Source of the DNA: Propionibacteriaceae bacterium | Lineage (GTDB): Bacteria; Actinomycetota; Actinomycetes; Propionibacteriales; Propionibacteriaceae | NCBI GenBank assembly: GCA_031266665.1 | Contig: JAISAO010000063.1 | Span: forward strand, 1 to 52,307 | DNA length: 52,307 nucleotides | Direction of reading: 5' to 3' | Part shown: in pieces, positions 1-8,108 of the stretch | Layout: every line of letters starts with the position of its first letter | Position numbering within the stretch: position 1 is the stretch's first letter | Made by a program: the position numbers and the translations under genes | Notes under the pieces: generated by a model | Told to the model about the DNA's origin: nothing | The model's input: the letters and a program-made list of their open reading frames with translations, nothing else | The model's database searches: none

Positions 1-501
1 GGGGTTGTCGGGGTGTTGGAGGGTGTTGTTCAAGTCGGTGAACAGGGCGGCGGTCTCGGCCGGGGTCAGCCAGGAGGTGAGTTGGCGGGCGAACTCGGGG
101 TCGCCTTGGTGGGCGCGCAACAGGCTCAACAGTTCTGGGGGGATGTTTTGGCCGTAGTGGTAGCCGGCGGCCAGCCCGGAGGCTATGGCGGCGTCCTCGC
201 GGGTTTGCTTGTCGTCGTCGATCCACACCAGATAGTCGCGCGGGGCGCCGGGAAAGGTGGGCAGGCTGTCGGCGATCCGGCGGGCCTCGTCCAAACGGCG
301 GCGGAAATCGTCGCGCAGGTCATCGGCCTCCCACAAAGAGGCCCCGTTCCCTTGCCAGCGGCCCAGGCCGGGACACGACAAGTAGACGCTGCGCAGTCTC
401 CGGTCGACGTCGGCGGCGTGGTATGGGACCGTGGCGATCAACTCGCCCATGGCGGACACCAGAGCGGCCATGGCGTCCAAATCGATAGAGACCAGAGCCA
501 C
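1..501 (-). CDS. WXG100/T7SS-type protein, N-terminal part (cut by window edge)
   Basis: Open leftward frame of 167 codons from a GTG at 501 that runs off the window at base 1, so only the N-terminus is present. The GTG follows an AAAAGGGGGG ribosome site at about 6 nt. The protein starts VALVSIDLDAMAALVSAMGE and is predicted helical, with a GRWQGNGASLWEADDL stretch around residues 49-64 that resembles the turn of WXG-like secretion modules. It lies 36 bp downstream of a clear WXG100 protein in the same direction. Together they suggest a type VII (ESX-like) substrate pair, the longer one perhaps an effector with its toxin domain beyond the window. The family call is inference from context and helical pattern; coding status is well supported. 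Confidence 0.6.
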   Translation of the reverse strand, partial: MALVSIDLDAMAALVSAMGELIATVPYHAADVDRRLRSVYLSCPGLGRWQGNGASLWEADDLRDDFRRRLDEARRIADSLPTFPGAPRDYLVWIDDDKQTREDAAIASGLAAGYHYGQNIPPELLSLLRAHQGDPEFARQLTSWLTPAETAALFTDLNNTLQHPDNP

Positions 502-537
502 GACGATCCCCCCTTTTCTCTTCTGGGGTCCGATCTT

Positions 538-843
538 CTAGGGTCCGAGGTTTTGCCAGTGGTTCTGCCAGGCGCCCGCCGGGACTGTGTCCGGCTCGTG
601 GTTGTACGCCGATATGAAGGTGTCCTCGGCCTCGGCGGCGACTGTTTTCAAGTCGCTTTGGAGGGCGATCAACTGGGCGTGGACGCTGTCCGCCTGCCCG
701 CCTTTCCAGGCGCCGCCCTCGAAAGCCGCCACCGCCTGTCCGAAAGCCGACGACAAGGCGTCGCACGGCCCCTCGGCCGAGAATCTGGCCGCGTTGATCG
801 CCTGACGATAAGGATTAGACACATAACGCACAGGCTCAGTCAC
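538..843 (-). CDS. WXG100 family (EsxA-like) small protein
   Basis: About 101 aa, the usual length for WXG100 proteins. I place the start at the GTG at 843 because it is preceded by a G-rich ribosome site (CGGGGGG) about 8 nt away; the frame stays open further upstream but that extension is not protein-like. The centre carries a W-x-G turn (AWKGGQADSV) between two predicted helices. WXG100 proteins are helical-hairpin substrates or partners of the type VII secretion system. The stop lies 36 bp before the next, truncated leftward gene, so the two are probably co-transcribed. No secretion ATPase is seen in this window. Confidence 0.65.
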   Translation of the reverse strand: MTEPVRYVSNPYRQAINAARFSAEGPCDALSSAFGQAVAAFEGGAWKGGQADSVHAQLIALQSDLKTVAAEAEDTFISAYNHEPDTVPAGAWQNHWQNLGP

Positions 844-1135
844 AGCAACGACCCCCCGGGAATGTCGCCGCTGGTGCCAGCCATCATGGGCCTTCTTCCA
901 ACGAGGACTCGGAGACGCCTGGGCCAAACAGGCCGGGACGGCAGGACAAACCCGCAACCCCAGCCTGGCACAACCCGACCGAAACCGTCAACCACTCGGT
1001 GTTCGAGGCGGTGGCGATAGAGCCATAGTTGGCTTAGCCGCAGTCATGGTGACAGGCCTCGGCCGAGCTGTCAGCTATCCGACGAGACTCGAGGTCAAGG
1101 CCGGGCGAGCCTTACGGGACTTCTCCCGGGCAGAT

Positions 1136-2017
1136 TTAGAACAGGGCCGTGGCCAGGTTGCGCCGGGCGGTCAGGCCGATCGGGTCGCCCGGCTCCAAGG
1201 TGTCGAGCAGTTCCAGCAGCCGCCGCCGCAACTGGTCGCGCTCGTCCCCGGCGGTGGCGGCGATGGCGGCGATCAGGCGGTCGAAGCCGGCCTGGGTCCG
1301 CCCCAGCGCCACCTCCAGGTCCCCTGCCCGCAGCACCGGCTCGACGGCCGTCGGGGCCTGCTCGGCCGCTTGCAGCCAGGCGGCGGCGGTGGCGGCGTCG
1401 GGCTGGCCCACCCGGGCCAGCAGGTTGGCCTGGGCCTTGCCCGCCTTGGCCCGGGCGTCGGTCGGGCTGTCCTGCAACAACTTGTCGAACAAACTGGCGG
1501 CGGCGGCGAAGTCGGACCGCTCCATGGCGTCTTCGGCCGCCGCGTAGCGGGGGTCGTCGGCCTCGTCCTGGGCGGTCGGTGCCACCGGGGCGGCCCGGCC
1601 CAGCAGGCCGTTGGCGGCCGCCAGCTTGAGCAATTCGTCGATGTGGCGGGCGGCCTCCGGGGAGGACAGAGTGCCTTGCCACAGGGGCATCAGTTGGCCG
1701 GCCAAGACCCCCACCACCAGGGGCACGGCGGTGATCTTGAGGGCCTGGGCCAACCGGGTCGACTGGTCGACGTCGATCCGGGCCAATAGCCAGGCCCCGC
1801 CGGCGGCGTTGGCCAGGGCGGCCAGGTCACGGCTGAGCTGGGCCCCGCCGGGGTCGCGCGGCGAATAGAACTCGATCACGATGGGGAAACGGACCGACTG
1901 GCTCAAGGTGGCCTCGAAGTTGGCCTCCGTCACCTCGGTCACGAAGACGCCGCCGCCGGCCGGCCGGGCCAGGGACGACAGATCGACCGCCCCACGGACG
2001 GTATTGGGTTCAACCAT
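1136..2017 (-). CDS. Thioredoxin-fold/TPR protein (YbbN/CnoX-like co-chaperone)
   Basis: 293 aa. Residues about 25-130 have the order of a thioredoxin domain (FVTEVTEANFEATL, then FPIVIEFYSPRD, then ARIDVDQSTRLAQALKITAVPLVVGVLAGQ, with the cis-Pro equivalent in AVPL). The CxxC site is replaced by SPRDPGG, so it has no dithiol chemistry. Residues about 150-290 are alanine-rich helical repeats (DAMERSDFAAAASLFDKLLQDSPTDARAKAG style) typical of the TPR half of YbbN. The family acts as a holdase-type co-chaperone in the cytoplasm. The gene is monocistronic as far as can be seen and is divergent from pgm, with a hairpin repeat in the shared upstream region. Confidence 0.85.
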   Translation of the reverse strand: MVEPNTVRGAVDLSSLARPAGGGVFVTEVTEANFEATLSQSVRFPIVIEFYSPRDPGGAQLSRDLAALANAAGGAWLLARIDVDQSTRLAQALKITAVPLVVGVLAGQLMPLWQGTLSSPEAARHIDELLKLAAANGLLGRAAPVAPTAQDEADDPRYAAAEDAMERSDFAAAASLFDKLLQDSPTDARAKAGKAQANLLARVGQPDAATAAAWLQAAEQAPTAVEPVLRAGDLEVALGRTQAGFDRLIAAIAATAGDERDQLRRRLLELLDTLEPGDPIGLTARRNLATALF

Positions 2018-2037
2018 GGCCCCATTCTTGCATTCGG

Positions 2038-2081
2038 CCCCGATCCACCGAGTTCGGTGGTCGAGAAGCGGTGGATCGGGG
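2038..2081. repeat. Palindromic repeat copy A (diverged) in a divergent promoter region
   Basis: Perfect 13-bp arms CCCCGATCCACCG and CGGTGGATCGGGG surround a loop containing GGTGGTCGAG. The arm GATCCACCG and the CTCGAC/GTCGAG loop match the palindrome family found at 30444, 31886, 46171 and 46584. It sits between the starts of the YbbN-like gene and pgm. Confidence 0.6.
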
Positions 2082-2129
2082 GTCAGACCCCCGCTGGCGG
2101 TGGCGACGGCGGTGGTGAAAGATGGACCT

Positions 2130-3749
2130 ATGACCCATCCCCGCGCCGGCCAATTGGCCCAACCGTCAGACCTGATCGACCTCGACGCCTTGATCGGCGC
2201 CTACTACGACCTGGCGCCCGATCCGGACAACCCCGACCAACAAGTCGTCTTCGGCACCTCCGGGCATCGCGGCTCGGCCTTCGACGCCGCCTTCAACCAG
2301 GCCCACATCCTGGCCATCACCCAGGCCATCATCGAGTACCGACAGGCCCAGGGCACCACCGGTCCGCTCTACCTGGCCAAGGACACCCACGGACTGTCCG
2401 CCCCGGCTTGGCGCACCGCCTTGGAGGTGCTGGTGGCCAATGGCGTCGAGGTGCGGGCGGAGCGGGAGGACGAGTACACCCCCACCCCGGCCCTGTCGCG
2501 GGCCGTCATCAACCACAACCGGGGCCGCCAGACCGACCAGGCCGACGGCATCGTCGTCACCCCCAGCCACAACCCGCCGCGGGACGGCGGTTTCAAGTAC
2601 AACCCGCCCAACGGCGGCCCGGCCGACACCGACGCCACCAGTTGGATCGCCCAACGGGCCAACCAATGGTTGCGCCAGCCGGAGCGGGTGCCGCGCAGCG
2701 CCGACCTGTCGGCGGTGACGCGCTGGGACTACCGCTCGGCCTATTGCGCCGACCTGCGGCAGGCCGTCGACTTCGAGGCCATCGCCGCCGCCGGGGTGCG
2801 GCTGGGGGTGGACCCGATGGGCGGGGCCTCGATCCAGTACTGGCAGTATCTGGCCGAGACCGCCGGGCTCGACCTGACCGTGGTCAATAACACGGTCGAC
2901 CCGACCTGGCGTTTCATGACCTTGGACCACGACGGCCAAATTCGGATGGACTGCTCCAGCCCCTACGCCATGGCCTCGCTGGTGCGTAACAAGGATAGTT
3001 TTGACCTGGCCTGCGGCAACGACGCTGACGCCGACCGCCACGGCATCGTCACCCCGGATGCCGGGCTGATGAACCCCAACCACTATCTGGCCGCAGTCAT
3101 CTGGTACCTCTTCACCCACCGCCCGCAATGGCCGGCCAACGCCGCGGTGGGCAAGACGCTGGTGTCCAGCTCGATCATCGACCAGGTGGCGGCCGACCTG
3201 GGGCGCCGCCTGGTCGAGACGCCGGTCGGCTTCAAGTGGTTCGTGCCCGGGCTGATCTCGGGCCAACTGGGCTTCGGCGGCGAAGAGTCGGCCGGGGCCT
3301 CCAGCCTCACTCGCCAGGGCCAGACCTGGACCACGGACAAGGATGGTTTGTTGCTCGACCTGTTGGCGGCCGAGATCCTGGCCAGCACCGGCCACACCCC
3401 GTCCCAGCTCTACGCCCAGTTGACAAACCGGCACGGCGCCCCGTCCTACGCCCGGGTCGACGCCCCCGCCAGCCGGGAGTTGAAGGCCCGCCTGGCCCGC
3501 CTGGAGCCGGACGACGTGGCGGCCGAGCGCTTGGCCGGCGACCCCATCACGGCCAAACTGACCCGGGCGCCGGGCAACGACGCCCCCATCGGCGGGCTCA
3601 AGGTCGTGACCGACCGGGCCTGGTTCGCCGCCCGCCCCTCGGGGACGGAGAACGTCTACAAGATCTACGCCGAGTCCTGGCTCGGCCCAGACCACTTGGC
3701 CCTGGTCCAGGCCGAGGCCAAGGCGATAGTCGACGCCGCCGCCGCCTGA
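2130..3749 (+). CDS. pgm: Phosphoglucomutase (alpha-D-glucose phosphate-specific)
   Basis: 539 aa; interconverts glucose 1-phosphate and glucose 6-phosphate in the cytoplasm. The start at 2130 (MTHPRAGQLAQPSDLIDL) matches the conserved beginning of the family; an open frame upstream to 1881 is not protein-like. The four expected sites are present: phosphoserine loop TPSHNPP with Ser146, metal loop NDADADRHG near residues 297-305, sugar loop GGEESAG, and phosphate-binding loop RPSGTEN near the C-terminus. Similarity to the E. coli Pgm type is strong along the whole length. It reads alone, divergent from the YbbN-like gene and followed by a hairpin element. Confidence 0.97.
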   Translation: MTHPRAGQLAQPSDLIDLDALIGAYYDLAPDPDNPDQQVVFGTSGHRGSAFDAAFNQAHILAITQAIIEYRQAQGTTGPLYLAKDTHGLSAPAWRTALEVLVANGVEVRAEREDEYTPTPALSRAVINHNRGRQTDQADGIVVTPSHNPPRDGGFKYNPPNGGPADTDATSWIAQRANQWLRQPERVPRSADLSAVTRWDYRSAYCADLRQAVDFEAIAAAGVRLGVDPMGGASIQYWQYLAETAGLDLTVVNNTVDPTWRFMTLDHDGQIRMDCSSPYAMASLVRNKDSFDLACGNDADADRHGIVTPDAGLMNPNHYLAAVIWYLFTHRPQWPANAAVGKTLVSSSIIDQVAADLGRRLVETPVGFKWFVPGLISGQLGFGGEESAGASSLTRQGQTWTTDKDGLLLDLLAAEILASTGHTPSQLYAQLTNRHGAPSYARVDAPASRELKARLARLEPDDVAAERLAGDPITAKLTRAPGNDAPIGGLKVVTDRAWFAARPSGTENVYKIYAESWLGPDHLALVQAEAKAIVDAAAA

Positions 3750-3861
3750 GCCCGGACGCTGGGCGCTGGGGCGGCCCCACCACCACCCGCCCGGGGTCAC
3801 GGTCGTGCTGTCGGGATCGGGCCTGGTCCGGGATCTCGGCCGGCCTGGGACAAGCCTTTGG

Positions 3862-4026
3862 CTAGTGCCGTGTTAGGGAGGTTTTGACTGGTTGGGAGGA
3901 GGCGTCCGGCGGGGTGTAGGGCAAGGCGGAGGAGGTCGTCGGGCTGGAGCCCGGCGGCCGACGACAACGCCGCCAGACGCCTCGTCGGGCGTCTCCGCGT
4001 CAGGAACTTCCCTAACGCGGCACTAG
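3862..4026 (+). repeat. CTAG-bounded compound hairpin element 1
   Basis: 165 bp filling most of the 320-bp gap between pgm and the lipoprotein gene. The ends are complementary over about 28 nt with few mismatches (CTAGTGCCGYGTTAGGGA read inward from each end). Inside lie a second stem (GGCGTC-N-GGCGG with CCGCC-N-GACGCC), then the strand GGCAAGGCGGAGGAGG, an apical hairpin GTCGTCGGGC-TGGA-GCCC..CCGACGAC, and the strand AACGCCGCCAG. The same order recurs at 41554, 44162 and, on the other strand, 30444, with different stem sequences. No coding frame inside is convincing. Confidence 0.8.
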
Positions 4027-4069
4027 AATGACCGAACGTTGTCCGCGAGAAGGGATTGGGAGGCCACTG

Positions 4070-4693
4070 ATGACCCGTATCCGTTCGACCCTCCGCCGGG
4101 CGGCCGGCTGGCTGCTAGTCCTGGCCCTGGCCGGGTCGGCGGCGGCCTGTTCGGACGCCCAGTCCGAGGCCACGCCCTCGCCCACGCCCAGCCCCAGCCG
4201 TTCGGCCACCCCCACCCCGTCGCCCACGCCCACGCCCAGCCCCAGCCTGGAGACGACCGAGACCGTCATACCCGTCTTGCCGGGCGAGGAGACCGACTTC
4301 CGGGCCGGCGTGACCGAGGCCCTGACCAGTTATTTCAGGGTTTTCAACCAGGTGGCCCAGAACCGGGGCGACCCCATCCTGATAGCCGACGTCGCCGTCG
4401 ACCCGGCCAAGGAGCAGGCCTACAACCAGCTCAAGGTGACCCTTGAGGCCAAGATCGTCCAAACCGGCGACATCACCTTTGAGATCGACGCCATCACACC
4501 GGTCGAGGGCGAGCTGTCCAGCTACATGGCCGGGCTGTGCCAGGACACCAGCGGGGCCAACATGCGCGACGCCGACGGCAACTCCCTCTGGGGTCCGGAC
4601 GAGCTCCGCCGGACCTATGTCATCTTCTACGTCGAGCGCCGGGGAACCCAATTCATCGTCGCCCAACTCAAACCCATCGGCGACGCCTGCTAG
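4070..4693 (+). CDS. Small secreted lipoprotein with Pro/Ser/Thr linker
   Basis: 207 aa, not recognised as a named family. ATG at 4070 is chosen because GGGAGG precedes it by 6 nt. The N-terminus is a lipoprotein signal: MTRIRSTLRR, a hydrophobic core WLLVLALAGSAAAC, lipidated Cys near residue 24. A proline-rich spacer of repeated TPSP/TPTPSP units follows (about residues 32-55), as in cell-wall-spanning actinobacterial lipoproteins. The rest is a compact domain with two further Cys (CQDTSGAN and the C-terminal Cys) that could form a disulfide. A role at the outer membrane face is inferred; function unknown. Confidence 0.8.
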   Translation: MTRIRSTLRRAAGWLLVLALAGSAAACSDAQSEATPSPTPSPSRSATPTPSPTPTPSPSLETTETVIPVLPGEETDFRAGVTEALTSYFRVFNQVAQNRGDPILIADVAVDPAKEQAYNQLKVTLEAKIVQTGDITFEIDAITPVEGELSSYMAGLCQDTSGANMRDADGNSLWGPDELRRTYVIFYVERRGTQFIVAQLKPIGDAC

Positions 4694-4730
4694 CCGTACC
4701 AGCGGTCACCAGTGGCACTAAACCGGTCCT

Positions 4731-4964
4731 ATGAGATCTAATATCAGAATTGACGACGATGTCGCCACGGCTGTCGACCGGCTACGCCAGGAGCGTCCGA
4801 TCAGCCTGGCGACGGCGGCCGACGAACGAGCCCGCGCCGGGCTGCGCCGCGCGCGAAAGCCCCGTCGGCCGTTCGTCCAGCGTACCTACGACATCGGCGT
4901 CACCTTGGACTGCCACAACATTGGCGATGCGCTGGAAACGCTGGACGGCCCCGACCACCAGTGA
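4731..4964 (+). CDS. Orphan VapB-like antitoxin
   Basis: 77 aa. The N-terminus MRSNIRIDDDVATAVDRLRQ is a ribbon-helix-helix DNA-binding motif, and the C-terminus RTYDIGVTLDCHNIGDALETLDGPDHQ is the toxin-binding tail of VapB antitoxins that pair with PIN-domain VapC. No VapC frame follows: the next 183 bp hold no PIN-like sequence and the next gene is a GntR regulator. There is no obvious ribosome site, so it may be leaderless. It is probably an intact antitoxin that has lost its toxin, or acts on a toxin elsewhere. Confidence 0.7.
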   Translation: MRSNIRIDDDVATAVDRLRQERPISLATAADERARAGLRRARKPRRPFVQRTYDIGVTLDCHNIGDALETLDGPDHQ

Positions 4965-5012
4965 CAGGCGACGTTAATGTCAGGATCCGCGCCCAATGCG
5001 CCCGTCTGGATG

Positions 5013-5041
5013 TTAGATATTTTAGTCTACTACTAATCTAA
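5013..5041. promoter_or_regulatory. AT-rich dyad upstream of the GntR gene
   Basis: TTAGAT and ATCTAA form an interrupted dyad across an AT-rich stretch that contrasts with the surrounding GC-rich DNA, about 110 bp before the GntR start. It could be an operator or part of a promoter; no clear -35/-10 pair was found. Alternatively it may be a weak terminator for the antitoxin gene. Confidence 0.3.
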
Positions 5042-5147
5042 AACTTGATGCTGGAGTTCGGCCAGTCCGGGAGAGGGCGCGGGGTGTCCGGGCGCCTGGG
5101 GGCCATGCAGTAGCATCGCCAGCAACGCGACCGGAGAGGGGTGGCCA

Positions 5148-5801
5148 GTGTCAGACGGGTCGGCCAGGGATCTGACCGCTAACTATTACCTCCGGCTGCG
5201 CGACGACATCTTGGCCGGCCAGTTCGCCGTCGGCGCCCAATTGCTCGAGACCACCTTGGCCCCGCGTTACGGCGTCTCCCGCACTCCCATCCGCGAGGCC
5301 CTGGCCCTATTGGAGCACGACGGTCTGATCGAGCGGGTCAGTCGCGGTTTCCGGGTCCGGGCCGGCACCCCCCAAGACGTCTTGGAGGCCTACGAGGCCC
5401 GGCTGGCCTTGGAGCCGGCGGCGGCGGCCGCCGCCGCCCAACGGCGCAACGACCTCGACCTGGCCCAATTGGCCCACTTGCAGCGCCAGGCCGATCAGGC
5501 CGCCACCCCCCAGGAGTGGCGCCGCCTCCACGCCCAGTGGCACGACTGCCTGTGGCGGGCCGGGCACAACGACATCATCGTCTCGATCCTGGGGCGCATC
5601 ATGGCCCAGCTACGGATTTACGACCAGGGCGAGCCCCCGCCCAGCGGCGACTACTCCCAGTCCAGCCGGGACCACGCCGCCATCCTGGAGGCCTGTCGCG
5701 AGCGTCGGGCCGACGACGCCCGCCGCCTGATGGCGGACCACCTGGCCCGTTCCCGCGAGGACCGCCTCCAAGCCATCGCCATGAGCCAAGGCTCTAACTG
5801 A
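5148..5801 (+). CDS. GntR family transcriptional regulator (FadR/FCD subfamily)
   Basis: 217 aa. The start at GTG 5148 follows GGAGAGGGG by about 6 nt. Residues about 8-70 are the GntR winged helix (YYLRLRDDILAGQF..GAQLLETTLAPRYGVSRTPIREALALLEHDGLIERV). Residues about 80-210 are an all-helical FCD ligand domain (EAYEARLALEPAAAAAAA.., HAQWHDCLWRAGHN, SSRDHAAILEACRERRADDARRLMADHL) with the spaced Asp/His residues that bind a metal in this group. FCD regulators usually sense sugar acids or carboxylates. It converges on the ROK regulator gene and may co-regulate the sugar operon beyond it; the effector cannot be read from sequence. Confidence 0.9.
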   Translation: MSDGSARDLTANYYLRLRDDILAGQFAVGAQLLETTLAPRYGVSRTPIREALALLEHDGLIERVSRGFRVRAGTPQDVLEAYEARLALEPAAAAAAAQRRNDLDLAQLAHLQRQADQAATPQEWRRLHAQWHDCLWRAGHNDIIVSILGRIMAQLRIYDQGEPPPSGDYSQSSRDHAAILEACRERRADDARRLMADHLARSREDRLQAIAMSQGSN

Positions 5802-5849
5802 GCCGTCGGCGCCGAGGATGGCCGACGGGGCCTCGGGCCACGCTCCCTC

Positions 5850-7058
5850 CTATCCAGCGATGTTGTTGCCGGAGAGGAATGGGGCCAAGCCGCCCGGCGG
5901 GGGCAGCACGCCGTCCGAGGCGACGACCCGGCGCAGCGTGTCCATCACCGTGTCCGTCGCCAGGCGCACGGCCCCCAGGAGGACAGCTTCCGAGCCGAAG
6001 GCGCCGAGTTCGACCACGGCGGGCAGGGGGCAGCGCCGCCCGACCTCGGCCCGGATGCCGGCGATGTGGCGCTCGATGAAGTCCCGGTAAGGACCTCCGA
6101 CAAGCACCATTTCTGGGTCGACGGCCAGGACCATGGCGGATATGCCCAATCCGATGATGGCGGCGAAATCGGCCACCTCGCCCGCCGCCTCGGTCTCGGC
6201 CTGGCCGTTGGTGTTGGCCTGGTCGGCCGGCGGGGTCCCCGCCCCGGTGGCCTCGTCGTAGGCCGTCGCCTCGACCTCCTTCCAGCGCAGTTCGTCGAGC
6301 TCGCCGATCAGGCCGACCCCGCCGTGAGAGCCCCGCCGGACCTGGCCGTCCGAGACGATCGAGGCACCCGTGCGCCGCCCCGAATAGATGTAGACGAAGT
6401 TGTCGCAGGTCAGGCCGCGGCCGTCCCGCCGCTCGGCCAGGGCTCCGAGGGCGCAGTCCCCCTCGACCACCACCGGGAGGCCCAGGTCGTCGGTCAGGGC
6501 GCCGGCCAGGTCGCAGCCGATCCAGCCGGGCAGGCCGTGGCCGCCGTAGTGCAACACCCGGCCGTCGGCGATGGCCCCCGGCGAGGCGGCGGCGACACAC
6601 AGAATTTCGGCCAGGGCGACCCCGGCATGGGACATGACCTGGCGCAGCAGGGCCGTGCCCGCGCGGAGCCGGTCGGCGGCGGACAGGGTCTCGGGCGCGA
6701 TCCGCTGGGCCGACCGGACCACCTGGCTGCGGCAGTCGGCCACGGCCGCCGCGATCCGGGTGGAGTCGAACTCAATGGCGCCGACGTGGCCGACCGCGCG
6801 TCCCAGGTCGTACACGGCCGCCGGCCGGCCGGGCAAGGTCGTGGTTCCCGGGGCGCCCTTGACCAGCCAGTCAGAGTTGACCAGGCCGGTCAGTACAGAC
6901 TCGACGGCCGTCCGCGACAAGCCGGTGGCCGAGGCCACCTGGGAGGCGGTCGACGGGCCCTCCTGAAGGATGAGGGACAAGGCGTTGAGGCTGTTGAGGC
7001 CGCGCAGCAGGGCGGGGCGGCCGGTCGGCCGCTCCGGGGTGAAGCTCACATCGCTCAT
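5850..7058 (-). CDS. ROK family transcriptional repressor
   Basis: 402 aa. N-terminal winged helix (RPALLRGLNSLNALSLILQEGPSTASQVASATGLSRTAVESVLTGL, residues about 13-62) followed by a ROK domain (FDSTRIAAAVADCRSQVV, ASPGAIADGRVLHYG, EGDCALGALAERR, residues about 90-390). The usual CxCGxxGCxE zinc motif is missing from the expected region after GGVGLIGEL, which fits a regulator rather than a sugar kinase. It is divergent from the ABC permease genes, and an AT-rich dyad touches its start codon, so it most likely represses both itself and the sugar operon in the absence of substrate. Confidence 0.9.
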   Translation of the reverse strand: MSDVSFTPERPTGRPALLRGLNSLNALSLILQEGPSTASQVASATGLSRTAVESVLTGLVNSDWLVKGAPGTTTLPGRPAAVYDLGRAVGHVGAIEFDSTRIAAAVADCRSQVVRSAQRIAPETLSAADRLRAGTALLRQVMSHAGVALAEILCVAAASPGAIADGRVLHYGGHGLPGWIGCDLAGALTDDLGLPVVVEGDCALGALAERRDGRGLTCDNFVYIYSGRRTGASIVSDGQVRRGSHGGVGLIGELDELRWKEVEATAYDEATGAGTPPADQANTNGQAETEAAGEVADFAAIIGLGISAMVLAVDPEMVLVGGPYRDFIERHIAGIRAEVGRRCPLPAVVELGAFGSEAVLLGAVRLATDTVMDTLRRVVASDGVLPPPGGLAPFLSGNNIAG

Positions 7059-7083
7059 TTATTTCATACACTTTGCTAAATAA
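7059..7083. promoter_or_regulatory. Probable ROK operator between divergent regulator and ABC operon
   Basis: TTATTT (7059-7064) and AAATAA (7078-7083) are inverted around a 13-bp spacer, immediately upstream of the ROK start codon and about 60 bp before the permease start. This is AT-rich in a GC-rich setting, like operators of XylR/NagC-type proteins. A TAGGCT sequence at 7089-7094 could be a -10 for the rightward operon. Binding is inferred from position and symmetry. Confidence 0.55.
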
Positions 7084-7145
7084 CGTGCTAGGCTCAGTCT
7101 AGCCGGGCAACGGTGCCGGCGGCGACAAGGAATCGGAAGACAGCG

Positions 7146-8108
7146 ATGACTGGCTGGGGCAAGTCTAGGGGCGCTATCACGGACGGGTTGTCACAGCCGG
7201 TCGGCCCGGCGCCGCGCCCGCCCCGCCCACTCCGGCGCCACCGCCGGGGCGACGGCCGCGTGGCCCTCATCTTCATCGCCCCCATCCTGGTCGGCTTCGC
7301 GGTCTTCTACCTCTATCCCACCGTCCGGGGCCTGTGGTGGTCGTTCACGGACTTCAGCCTCATCGGCCAGGCCAACTTCGTCGGCCTCGACAACTACGCC
7401 GCCGCCCTGCGCGACTTTGAGTTCTGGAACTCGATGAGGGTGACGCTCTGCTACGTCATTCTCAACGTCGGCTCGCAAACCGTCTTGGCGCTGCTTCTGG
7501 CCACCTTGATGCACCGCCTGACCCGGTCGGTCATATTGCGGACGACGCTGCTCCTGCCCTGGCTGGTGCCCAACGTCACAGTCGGACTGGTCTGGCTCTG
7601 GCTGCTCGACGCGGACCTGGGCTTCGTCAACCGCCTGCTCGGCTCGATGGACCTCGGCCCGGTCGGCTTCTTCACCAACCCGTCCCTCGGCATCATGACG
7701 GTCTCCCTCGTTAATACCTGGGCCTACACCGGCTACAACGCCCTGCTGCTCTACGCCGGCATGCTCCAGATCCCGCCCGACCTCTACGAGTCCGCCGCCA
7801 TCGACGGGGCGGGCGAGTGGAAGCTGTTCTCCCGCATCACCCTGCCACTGCTCAGGCCCGTCCTGGCTTTGGTCCTGGTGGTCTCGCTGATCGGCTCGTT
7901 CCAAATCTTCGACACGGTGGCCGTGACGACGAAGGGCGGCCCGGTCAACGCCACGCGCGTCATCTACTACTACATCTACCAACAGGCCTTCACCTACTTC
8001 CACCTGGGCTACGCCGCCACCATGGCCATCCTGCTGGTCCTCGTCCTCGGCGTCTTGACCTTCGTCCAACTCCGCCTGCTGCGGGCCTCCGAATCCCAAC
8101 TCGCCTGA
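7146..8108 (+). CDS. Sugar ABC transporter permease (MalF/UgpA-like)
   Basis: 320 aa. ATG at 7146 is preferred because GGAAG lies 7 nt upstream; the frame could also begin at GTG 7113. Six hydrophobic segments are visible, starting with VALIFIAPILVGFAVFYLYPTVRG. The cytoplasmic EAA loop reads YESAAIDGAGEWKLFSRITLPLLRP, the contact site for the ATPase. It is the first membrane subunit of a carbohydrate uptake-1 importer. The stop overlaps the next permease start (TGATG). Confidence 0.93.
   Translation: MTGWGKSRGAITDGLSQPVGPAPRPPRPLRRHRRGDGRVALIFIAPILVGFAVFYLYPTVRGLWWSFTDFSLIGQANFVGLDNYAAALRDFEFWNSMRVTLCYVILNVGSQTVLALLLATLMHRLTRSVILRTTLLLPWLVPNVTVGLVWLWLLDADLGFVNRLLGSMDLGPVGFFTNPSLGIMTVSLVNTWAYTGYNALLLYAGMLQIPPDLYESAAIDGAGEWKLFSRITLPLLRPVLALVLVVSLIGSFQIFDTVAVTTKGGPVNATRVIYYYIYQQAFTYFHLGYAATMAILLVLVLGVLTFVQLRLLRASESQLA

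Noticed and set aside
1046..1789. 247-codon plus-strand frame opposite the YbbN-like gene
   Set aside because: Gly/Gln-rich shadow frame without domain similarity.
1881..2129. N-terminal extension of pgm
   Set aside because: It would overlap the divergent YbbN-like gene and the palindrome; family similarity begins exactly at 2130.
2166..3800. 544-codon minus-strand frame opposite pgm
   Set aside because: Shadow of pgm in GC-rich DNA; low-complexity product with no ribosome site.
3862..4026. Integron attC site
   Set aside because: GTTAGGG/CCCTAAC ends recall attC boxes, but orientation is opposite, the other copies lack GTTRRRY, and no gene-cassette layout exists.
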